From contig OY829541.1 in the NCBI GenBank assembly GCA_963691705.1, positions 53,925,931 to 53,989,930 on the forward strand: a stretch of DNA of 64,000 nt, written 5' to 3'. The notes under the pieces are model-generated. The model saw only the letters and a list, made by a program, of their open reading frames with translations, was not told the DNA's origin and searched no databases. The stretch comes from Viola odorata. Taxonomy: Eukaryota; Streptophyta; Magnoliopsida; Malpighiales; Violaceae. Both the position numbers and the translations under genes were made by a program. Positions 23,401-35,100 of the stretch are shown piece after piece. Within the stretch, counting starts at the first letter, position 1. The number at the start of each line of letters is the position of its first letter.

Positions 23401-26400
23401 AATCTGATTCGAAATTATCCGAAAATATGAAATATCTGAATGAATTTGAAATTTAAGTTTTTATCTCTTCATTTTACTTCATTCTCTTTCTTTTTTTATT
23501 TCTATTTACTTCACTCATTAGGTTCTAATAATGTTTGAATGCCTTGTTACCCGCGTTGTTACTCGATCCGATCTGAACTGTGTCTGACGGAACTTCGGAT
23601 AGAAAGTAGAGGATTTGATAAATTTCGGAATCTGATTTGAAATTATCCGAAAATACGTAATATCTAAATGAATTTAGAATTTAAGTTTTATCTCTTAATT
23701 TTACTTCATTTTCTTCCTTTTTTTTTCTTGCAATTTACTTCACTTATTAGGTTGTAATACTGTTTGAATGCCTTGTTACCCGATCCGATCGGAACTGTGT
23801 CTGACGGAACTTCGGATAGAGAGTAGAGGATTTGATAAATTTCGGAATCTGATTCGAAATTATCCGAAAATATGAAATATCTGAATGAATTTGAAATTTA
23901 AGTTTTTATCTCTTCATTTTACTTCATTTTCTTTTTTTTTTATTTCTATATACTTCACTCATTAGGTTATAATAATGTTTGAATGCCTTGTTACCCGCCT
24001 TGTTACTCGATCCGATGCACACTGTGTCTGACGGAACTTCGGATAGAAAGTAGAGGATTTGATAAATTTCAGAATCTGATTTGAAATTATCCGAAAATAT
24101 GTAATATCTAAATGAATTTATAATTTAAGTTTTATCTCTTAATTTTACTTCATTTTCTTCCTTTTTTTTTTCTTGCAATTTACTTCACTTATTAAGTTGT
24201 AATACTGTTTGAATGCCTTGTTACCCGATCCGATCTGAACTGTGTCTGACGGAACTTCGGATAGAGAGTAGAGGATTTGATAAATTTCAGAATCTGATTC
24301 GAAATTATCCGAAAATATGAAATATCTGAATGAATTTGAAATTTAAGTTTTTATCTCTCTTCATTTTACTTCATTTTCTTTCTTTTTTTATTTCTATATA
24401 CTTCACTCATTAGGTTGTAATAATGTTTGAATGCCTTGTTACCCGCCTTGTTACTCGATCCGATGCACACTGTGTCTGACGGAACTTTGGATAGAAAGTA
24501 GAGGATTTGATAAATTTCGGAATCTGATTTGAAATTATCCGAAAATATGAAATATCTAAATGAATTTAGAATTTAAGTTTTATCTCTTAATTTTACTTCA
24601 TTTTCTTCCTTTTTTTTTCTTGCAATTTACTTCACTTATTAGGTTGTAATACTGTTTGAATTCCTTGTTACCTGATCCGATGTGAAATGTGTCTGACGGA
24701 ACTTCGGATAGAGAGTAGAGGATTTGATAAATTTCAGAATCTGATTCGAAATTATCCGAAAATATGAAATATCTGAATGAATTTGAAATTTAAGTTTTTA
24801 TCTCTTCATTTTACTTCATTTTCTTTCTTTTTTTATTTCTAATTACTTCACTCATTAGGTTGTAATAATGTTTGAATGCCTTGTTACCCGATCCGATCCG
24901 AACTGTGTCTAACGAAACTTCGGATAGAAAGTGGAGGATATGATAAATTTCGGAATCTGATTCGAAATTATCCGAAAATATGAAATATCTAAATGAATTT
25001 GGAATTTAAGTTTTATCTCTTAATTTTACTTCATTTTCTTTCTTTTTTTATTTCTAATTACTTCACTCATTAGGTTGTAATAATGTTTGAATGCCTTGTT
25101 ACCCGATCCGATCCGAACTGTGTCTAACGAAACTTCGGATAGAAAGTGGAGGATATGATAAATTTCGGAATCTGATTCGAAATTATCCGAAAATATGAAA
25201 TATCTAAATGAATTTGGAATTTAAGTTTTATCTCTTAATTTTACTTCATTTTCTTCCTTTTTTTTTTCTTGCAATTTACTTCACTTATTAGGTTGTAATA
25301 CTGTTTGAATGCCTTGTTACCCGATCCGATCCGAACTGTATCTGACAGATTTTCGGATAGAGAGTAGAGGATTTGATAAATTTCGGAATCTGATTCGAAA
25401 TTATCCGAAAATATGAAATATCTGAATGAATTTGAAATTTAAGGTTTTATCTCTTCATTTTACTTCATTTTCTTTCTTTTTTTATTTCTATTTACTTCAC
25501 TCATTAGGTTGTAATAATGTTTGAATGCCTTGTTACCCGATCCGATCCAAACTGTGTCTAACGAAACTTCGGATAGAAAGTAGAGGATATGATAAATTTC
25601 GGAATCTGATTCGAAATTATCCGAAAATATGAAATATCTAAATGAATTTGGAATTTAAGTTTTATCTCTTAATTTTACTTCATTTTCTTCCTTTTCTTTT
25701 TCTTGCAATTTACTTCACTTATTAGGTTGTAATACAGTTTGAATGCCTTGTTACCCGATCCGATCGGAACTGTGTCTGACGGAACTTCGGATAGAGAGTA
25801 GAGGATTTGATAAATTTCGGAATCTGATTCGAAATTATCCGAAAATATGAAATATCTGAATGAATTTGAAATTTAAGTTTTTATCTCTTCATTTTACTTC
25901 ATTCTCTTTCTTTTTTTATTTCTATTTACTTCACCCATCAGGTTCTAATAATGTTTGAATGCCTTGTTACCCGCGTTGTTACTCGATCCGATCTGAACTG
26001 TGTCTGACGGAACTTCGGATAGAAAGTAGAGGATTTGATAAATTTCGGAATTTGATTTGAAATTATCCGAAAATATGTAATATCTAAATGAATTTAGAAT
26101 TTAAGTTTTATCTCTTAATTTTACTTCATTTTCTTCCTTTTTTTTTTCTTGCAATTTACTTCACTTATTAAGTTGTAATACTGGTTGAATGCCTTGTTAC
26201 CCGATCCGATCTGAACTGTGTCTGACGGAACTTCGGATAGAGAGTAGAGGATTTGATAAATTTCGGAATCTGATTCGAAATTATCCGAAAATATGAAATA
26301 TCTGAATGAATTTGAAATTTAAGTTTTTATCTCTCTTCATTTTACTTCATTTTCTTTCTTTTTTTATTTCTATTTACTTCACTCATTAGGTTGTAATAAT

Positions 26401-29400
26401 GTTTGAATGCCTTGTTACCCGATCCGATCCAAACTGTGTCTAACGAAACTTCGGATAGAAAGTAGAGGATATGATAAATTTCGGAATCTGATTCGAAATT
26501 ATCCGAAAATAAGAAATATCTAAATGAATTTGGAATTTAAGTTTTATCTCTTAATTTTACTTCATTTTCTTCCTTTTCTTTTTCTTGCAATTTACTTCAC
26601 TTATTAGGTTGTAATACTGTTTGAATGCCTTGTTACCCGATCCGATCGGAACTGTGTCTGACGGAACTTCGGATAGAGAGTAGAGGATTTGATAAATTTC
26701 GGAATCTGATTCGAAATTATCCGAAAATATGAAATATCTGAATGAATTTGAAATTTAAGTTTTTATCTCTTCATTTTACTTCATTCTCTTTCTTTTTTTA
26801 TTTCTATTTACTTCACTCATTAGGTTCTAATAATGTTTGAATGCCTTGTTACCCGCGTTGTTACTCGATCCGATCTGAACTGTGTCTGACGGAACTTCGG
26901 ATAGAAAGTAGAGGATTTGATAAATTTCGGAATCTGATTTGAAATTATCCGAAAATACGTAATATCTAAATGAATTTAGAATTTAAGTTTTATCTCTTAA
27001 TTTTACTTCATTTTCTTCCTTTTTTTTTCTTGCAATTTACTTCACTTATTAGGTTGTAATACTGTTTGAATGCCTTGTTACCCGATCCGATCGGAACTGT
27101 GTCTGACGGAACTTCGGATAGAGAGTAGAGGATTTGATAAATTTCGGAATCTGATTCGAAATTATCCGAAAATATGAAATATCTGAATGAATTTGAAATT
27201 TAAGTTTTTATCTCTTCATTTTACTTCATTTTCTTTTTTTTTTATTTCTATATACTTCACTCATTAGGTTATAATAATGTTTGAATGCCTTGTTACCCGC
27301 CTTGTTACTCGATCCGATGCACACTGTGTCTGATGGAACTTCGGATAGAAAGTAGAGGATTTGATAAATTTCAGAATCTGATTTGAAATTATCCGAAAAT
27401 ATGTAATATCTAAATGAATTTATAATTTAAGTTTTATCTCTTAATTTTACTTCATTTTCTTCCTTTTTTTTTTCTTGCAATTTACTTCACTTATTAAGTT
27501 GTAATACTGTTTGAATGCCTTGTTACCCGATCCGATCTGAACTGTGTCTGACGGAACTTCGGATAGAGAGTAGAGGATTTGATAAATTTCAGAATCTGAT
27601 TCGAAATTATCCGAAAATATGAAATATCTGAATGAATTTGAAATTTAAGTTTTTATCTCTCTTCATTTTACTTCATTTTCTTTCTTTTTTTATTTCTATA
27701 TACTTCACTCATTAGGTTGTAATAATGTTTGAATGCCTTGTTACCCGCCTTGTTACTCGATCCGATGCACACTGTGTCTGACGGAACTTTGGATAGAAAG
27801 TAGAGGATTTGATAAATTTCGGAATCTGATTTGAAATTATCCGAAAATATGAAATATCTAAATGAATTTAGAATTTAAGTTTTATCTCTTAATTTTACTT
27901 CATTTTCTTCCTTTTTTTTTCTTGCAATTTACTTCACTTATTAGGTTGTAATACTGTTTGAATTCCTTGTTACCTGATCCGATGTGAAATGTGTCTGACG
28001 GAACTTCGGATAGAGAGTAGAGGATTTGATAAATTTCAGAATCTGATTCGAAATTATCCGAAAATATGAAATATCTGAATGAATTTGAAATTTAAGTTTT
28101 TATCTCTTCATTTTACTTCATTTTCTTTCTTTTTTTATTTCTAATTACTTCACTCATTAGGTTGTAATAATGTTTGAATGCCTTGTTACCCGATCCGATC
28201 CGAACTGTGTCTAACGAAACTTCGGATAGAAAGTGGAGGATATGATAAATTTCGGAATCTGATTCGAAATTATCCGAAAATATGAAATATCTAAATGAAT
28301 TTGGAATTTAAGTTTTATCTCTTAATTTTACTTCATTTTCTTCCTTTTTTTTTTCTTGCAATTTACTTCACTTATTAGGTTGTAATACTGTTTGAATGCC
28401 TTGTTACCCGATCCGATCCGAACTGTATCTGACAGATTTTCGGATAGAGAGTAGAGGATTTGATAAATTTCGGAATCTGATTCGAAATTATCCGAAAATA
28501 TGAAATATCTGAATGAATTTGAAATTTAAGGTTTTATCTCTTCATTTTACTTCATTTTCTTTCTTTTTTTATTTCTATTTACTTCACTCATTAGGTTGTA
28601 ATAATGTTTGAATGCCTTGTTACCCGATCCGATCCAAACTGTGTCTAACGAAACTTCGGATAGAAAGTAGAGGATATGATAAATTTCGGAATCTGATTCG
28701 AAATTATCCGAAAATATGAAATATCTAAATGAATTTGGAATTTAAGTTTTATCTCTTAATTTTACTTCATTTTCTTCCTTTTCTTTTTCTTGCAATTTAC
28801 TTCACTTATTAGGTTGTAATACAGTTTGAATGCCTTGTTACCCGATCCGATCGGAACTGTGTCTGACGGAACTTCGGATAGAGAGTAGAGGATTTGATAA
28901 ATTTCGGAATCTGATTCGAAATTATCCGAAAATATGAAATATCTGAATGAATTTGAAATTTAAGTTTTTATCTCTTCATTTTACTTCATTCTCTTTCTTT
29001 TTTTATTTCTATTTACTTCACCCATCAGGTTCTAATAATGTTTGAATGCCTTGTTACCCGCGTTGTTACTCGATCCGATCTGAACTGTGTCTGACGGAAC
29101 TTCGGATAGAAAGTAGAGGATTTGATAAATTTCGGAATTTGATTTGAAATTATCCGAAAATATGTAATATCTAAATGAATTTAGAATTTAAGTTTTATCT
29201 CTTAATTTTACTTCATTTTCTTCCTTTTTTTTTTCTTGCAATTTACTTCACTTATTAAGTTGTAATACTGGTTGAATGCCTTGTTACCCGATCCGATCTG
29301 AACTGTGTCTGACGGAACTTCGGATAGAGAGTAGAGGATTTGATAAATTTCGGAATCTGATTCGAAATTATCCGAAAATATGAAATATCTGAATGAATTT

Positions 29401-29700
29401 GAAATTTAAGTTTTTATCTCTCTTCATTTTACTTCATTTTCTTTCTTTTTTTATTTCTATTTACTTCACTCATTAGGTTGTAATAATGTTTGAATGCCTT
29501 GTTACCCGATCCGATCCAAACTGTGTCTAACGAAACTTCGGATAGAAAGTAGAGGATATGATAAATTTCGGAATCTGATTCGAAATTATCCGAAAATAAG
29601 AAATATCTAAATGAATTTGGAATTTAAGTTTTATCTCTTAATTTTACTTCATTTTCTTCCTTTTCTTTTTCTTGCAATTTACTTCACTTATTAGGTTGTA
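19860..29700 (+). repeat. 3087-bp higher-order repeat (7 dimers), three copies plus a partial
   Basis: GGTTATAATAATG occurs at 20881, 23968 and 27270; the rare ACTTTGGATAG at 21401, 24488 and 27790; CACCCATCAGG at 22631, 25933 and 29020. Spacing is 3087 bp, or 3302 bp where the extra 215-bp monomer of copy 2 is included. Copies start near 19.86, 22.95, 26.25 and 29.34 kb; the last is cut off near 29.7 kb, where a TTCGCATAG monomer appears instead. Differences are single bases (for example at 21841, 22016, 22563, 23233, 27333), so copies look well above 99% identical. Confidence 0.88.
24826..25255 (+). repeat. Tandem A-A monomer doublet in copy 2 of the 3087-bp repeat
   Basis: The same A monomer (TTTCTAATTACTTC upstream, CCGAACTGTGTCTAACG, AAAGTGGAGGATATG) occurs twice in a row, with AATTACTTCA at 24841 and again at 25056, 215 bp apart. 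Copies 1 and 3 have it once, followed by a B monomer. It is a single-monomer duplication that breaks A/B alternation and post-dates the 3087-bp amplification. Confidence 0.88.
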
Positions 29701-32100
29701 ATACTGTTTGAATGCCTTGTTACCCGATCCGATCTGAACTGTATCTGACGGAACTTCGCATAGAAAGTAGAGAATTTGATAAATTTCAGAATCTGATTCG
29801 AAATTATCCGAAAATATGAAATATCTGAATGAATTTGAAATTTAAGTTTTTATCTCTTCATTTTACTTCATTTTCTTTCTTTTTTTATTTCTATATACTT
29901 CACTCATTAGGTTGTAATAATGTTTGAATGCCTTGTTACCCGCCTTGTTACTCGATCCGATGCACACTGTGTCTGACGGAACTTTGGATAGAAAGTAGAG
30001 GATTTGATAAATTTCGGAATCTGATTTGAAATTATCCGAAAATATGAAATATCTAAATGAATTTAGAATTTAAGTTTTATCTCTTAATTTTACTTCATTT
30101 TCTTCCTTTTTTTTTCTTGCAATTTACTTCACTTATTAGGTTGTAATACTGTTTGAATGCCTTGTTACCTGATCCGATGTGAAATGTGTCTGACGGAACT
30201 TCGGATAGAGAGTAGAGGATTTGATAAATTTCAGAATCTGATTCGAAATTATCCGAAAATATGAAATATCTGAATGAATTTGAAATTTAAGTTTTTATCT
30301 CTTCATTTTACTTCATTTTCTTTCTTTTTTTATTTCTAATTACTTCACTCATTAGGTTGTAATAATGTTTGAATGCCTTGTTACCCGATCCGATCCGAAC
30401 TGTGTCTAACGAAACTTCGGATAGAAAGTGGAGGATATGATAAATTTCGGAATCTGATTCGAAATTATCCGAAAATATGAAATATCTAAATGAATTTGGA
30501 ATTTAAGTTTTGTCTCTTAATTTTACTTCATTTTCTTCCTTTTCTTTTTCTTGCAATTTACTTCACTTATTAGGTTGTAATACAGTTTGAATGCCTTGTT
30601 ACCCGATCCGATCGGAACTGTGTCTGACGGAACTTCGGATAGAGAGTAGAGGATTTGATAAATTTCGGAATCTGATTCGAAATTATCCGAAAATATGAAA
30701 TATCTGAATGAATTTGAAATTTAAGTTTTTATCTCTTCATTTTACTTCATTCTCTTTCTTTTTTTATTTCTATTTACTTCACCCATCAGGTTCTAATAAT
30801 GTTTGAATGCCTTGTTACCCGCGTTGTTACTCGATCCGATCTGAACTGTGTCTGACGGAACTTCGGATAGAAAGTAGAGGATTTGATAAATTTCGGAATT
30901 TGATTTGAAATTATCCGAAAATATGTAATATCTAAATGAATTTAGAATTTAAGTTTTATCTCTTAATTTTACTTCATTTTCTTCCTTTTTTTTTTCTTGC
31001 AATTTACTTCACTTATTAAGTTGTAATACTGTTTGAATGCCTTGTTACCCGATCCGATCTGAACTGTGTCTGACGGAACTTCGGATAGAGAGTAGAGGAT
31101 TTGATAAATTTCGGAATCTGATTCGAAATTATCCGAAAATATGAAATATCTGAATGAATTTGAAATTTAAGTTTTTATCTCTCTTCATTTTACTTCATTT
31201 TCTTTCTTTTTTTATTTCTATTTACTTCACTCATTAGGTTGTAATAATGTTTGAATGCCTTGTTACCCGATCCGATCCAAACTGTGTCTAACGAAACTTC
31301 GGATAGAAAGTAGAGGATATGATAAATTTCGGAATCTGATTCGAAATTATCCGAAAATATGAAATATCTGAATGAATTTGAAATTTAAGTTTTTATCTCT
31401 TCATTTTACTTCATTCTCTTTCTTTTTTTATTTCTATTTACTTCACCCATCAGGTTCTAATAATGTTTGAATGCCTTGTTACCCGCGTTGTTACTCGATC
31501 CGATCTGAACTGTGTCTGACGGAACTTCGGATAGAAAGTAGAGGATTTGATAAATTTCGGAATTTGATTTGAAATTATCCGAAAATATGTAATATCTAAA
31601 TGAATTTAGAATTTAAGTTTTATCTCTTAATTTTACTTCATTTTCTTCCTTTTTTTTTTCTTGCAATTTACTTCACTTATTAAGTTGTAATACTGTTTGA
31701 ATGCCTTGTTACCCGATCCGATCTGAACTGTATCTGACGGAACTTCGCATAGAAAGTAGAGAATTTGATAAATTTCAGAATCTGATTCGAAATTATCCGA
31801 AAATATGAAATATCTGAATGAATTTGAAATTTAAGTTTTTATCTCTTCATTTTACTTCATTTTCTTTCTTTTTTTATTTCTATATACTTCACTCATTAGG
31901 TTGTAATAATGTTTGAATGCCTTGTTACCCGCCTTGTTACTCGATCCGATGCACACTGTGTCTGACGGAACTTTGGATAGAAAGTAGAGGACTTGATAAA
32001 CTTCGGAATCTGATTAGAAATTATCCGAAAATATGAAATATCTAAATGAATTTAGAATTTAAGTTTTATCTCTTAATTTTACTTCATTTTCTTCCTTTTT
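29700..32100 (+). repeat. Mosaic segment with a 1989-bp repeat
   Basis: TTCGCATAG monomers at 29759 and 31748 and TTTGGATAG monomers at 29985 and 31974 are both 1989 bp apart. CACCCATCAGG occurs at 30781 and 31445, 664 bp (three monomers) apart. Near 31.35 kb an A monomer ends with the B-type tail (CTGAATGAATTTGAAATTT) and is followed by another A monomer, so alternation shifts. This block links the 3087-bp and 6362-bp domains. Confidence 0.72.
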
Positions 32101-35100
32101 TTTTCTTGCAATTTACTTCACTTATTAGGTTGTAATACTGTTTGAATGCCTTGTTACCTGATCCGATGTGAAATGTGTCTGACGGAACTTCGGATAGAGA
32201 GTAGAGGATTTGATAAATTTCAGAATCTGATTCGAAATTATCCGAAAATATGAAATATCTGAATGAATTTGAAATTTAAGTTTTTATCTCTTCATTTTAC
32301 TTCATTTTCTTTCTTTTTTTATTTCTAATTACTTCACTCATTAGGTTGTAATAATGTTTGAATGCCTTGTTACCCGATCCGATCCGAACTGTGTCTAACG
32401 AAACTTCGGATAGAAAGTGGAGGATATGATAAATTTCGGAATCTGATTCGAAATTATCCGAAAATATGAAATATCTAAATGAATTTGGAATTTAAGTTTT
32501 GTCTCTTAATTTTACTTCATTTTCTTCCTTTTTTTTTCTTGCAATTTACTTCACTTATTAGGTTTTAATACTGTTTGAATGCCTTGTTACCCGATCCGAT
32601 CCGAACTGTATCTGACAGATTTTCGGATAGAGAGTAGAGGATTTGATAAATTTCGGAATCTGATTCGAAATTATCCGAAAATATGAAATATCTGAATGAA
32701 TTTGAAATTTAAGGTTTTATCTCTTCATTATACTTCATTTTCTTTCTTTTTTTATTTCTATTTACATCACTCATTAGGTTGTAATAATGTTTGAATGCCT
32801 TGTTACCCGATCCGATCCAAACTGTGTCTAACGAAACTTCGGATAGAAAGTAGAGGATATGATAAATTTCGGAATCTGATTCGAAATTATCCGAAAATAT
32901 GAAATATCTAAATGAATTTGGAATTTAAGTTTTTATCTCTCTTCATTTTACTTCATTTTCTTTCTTTTTTTATTTCTATTTACTTCACTCATTAGGTTGT
33001 AATAATGTTTGAATGCCTTGTTACCCGATCCGATCCGAACTGTGTCTAACGAAACTTCGGATAGAAAGTGGAGGATATGATAAATTTCGGAATCTGATTC
33101 GAAATTATCCAAAATATGAAATATCTAAATGAATTTGGAATTTAAGTTTTGTCTCTTAATTTTACTTCATTTTCTTCCTTTTTTTTTTCTTGCAATTTAC
33201 TTCACTTATTAAGTTGTAATACTGTTTGAATGCCTTGTTACCCGATCCGATCGGAACTGTATCTGACGGAACTTCGGATAGAGAGTAGAGGATTTGATAC
33301 ATTTCGGAATCTGATTCGAAATTATCCGAAAATATGAAATATCTGAATGAATTTGAAATTTAAGTTTTTATCTCTTCATTTTACTTCATTTTCTTTCTTT
33401 TTTTTATTTCTATATACTTCACTCATTAGGTTGTAATAATGTTTGAATGCCTTGTTACCCGCCTTGTTACTCGATCCGATGCACACTGTGTCTGACGGAA
33501 CTTCGGATAGAAAGTAGAGGATTTGATAAATTTCAGAATCTGATTTGAAATTATCCGAAAATATGAAATATCTAAATGAATTTAGAATTTAAGTTTTATC
33601 TCTTAATTTTACTTCATTTTCTTCCTTTTTTTTTCTTGCAATTTACTTCACTTATTAGGTTGTAATACTGTTTGAATGCCTTGTTACCTGATCCGATGTG
33701 AAATGTGTCTGACGGAACTTCGGATAGAGAGTAGAGGATTTGATAAATTTCAGAATCTGATTCGAAATTATCCGAAAATATGAAATATCTGAATGAATTT
33801 GAAATTTAAGTTTTTATCTCTTCATTTTACTTCATTTTCTTTCTTTTTTTATTTCTAATTACTTCACTCATTAGGTTGTAATAATGTTTGAATGCCTTGT
33901 TACCCGATCGGATCCGAACTGTGTCTAACGAAACTTCGGATAGAAAGTGGAGGATATGATAAATTTCAGAATCTGATTCGAAATTATCCGAAAATATGAA
34001 ATATATAAATGAATTTGGAATTTAAGTTTTATCTCTTAATTTTACTTCATTTTCTTCCTTTTCTTTTTCTTGCAATTTACTTCACTTATTAGGTTGTAAT
34101 ACAGTTTGAATGCCTTGTTACCCGATCCGATCGGAACTGTGTCTGACGGAACTTCGGATAGAGAGTAGAGGATTTGATAAATTTCGGAATCTGATTCGAA
34201 ATTACACGAAAATATGAAATATCTGAATGAATTTGAAATTTAAGTTTTTATCTCTTCATTTTACTTCATTCTCTTTCTTTTTTTATTTCTATTTACTTCA
34301 CTCATTAGGTTCTAATAATGTTTGAATGCCTTGTTACCCGCGTTGTTACTCGATCCTATCTGAACTGTGTCTGACGGAACTTCGGATAGAGAGTAGAGGA
34401 TTTGATAAATTTCGGAATCTGATTCGAAATTATCCGAAAATATGAAATATCTAAATGAATTTGAAATTTAAGTTTTTATCTCTCTTCATTTTACTTCATT
34501 TTCTTTCTTTTTTTATTTCTATTTACTTCACTCATTAGGTTGTAATAATGTTTGAATGCCTTGTTACCCGATCCGATCCAAACTGTGTCTAACGAAACTT
34601 CGGATAGAAAGTAGAGGATATGATAAATTTCGGAATCTGATTCGAAATTATCCGAAAATAAGAAATATCTAAATGAATTTGGAATTTAAGTTTTATCTCT
34701 TAATTTTACTTCATTTTCTTCCTTTTCTTTTTCTTGCAATTTACTTCACTTATTAGGTTGTAATACTGTTTGAATGCCTTGTTACCCGATCCGATCGGAA
34801 CTGTGTCTGACGGAACTTCGGATAGAGAGTAGAGGATTTGATAAATTTCGGAATCTGATTCGAAATTATCCGAAAATATGAAATATCTGAATGAATTTGA
34901 AATTTAAGTTTTTATCTCTTCATTTTACTTCATTCTCTTTCTTTTTTTATTTCTATTTACTTCACTCATTAGGTTCTAATAATGTTTGAATGCCTTGTTA
35001 CCCGCGTTGTTACTCGATCCGATCTGAACTGTGTCTGACGGAACTTCGGATAGAAAGTAGAGGATTTGATAAATTTCGGAATCTGATTTGAAATTATCCG

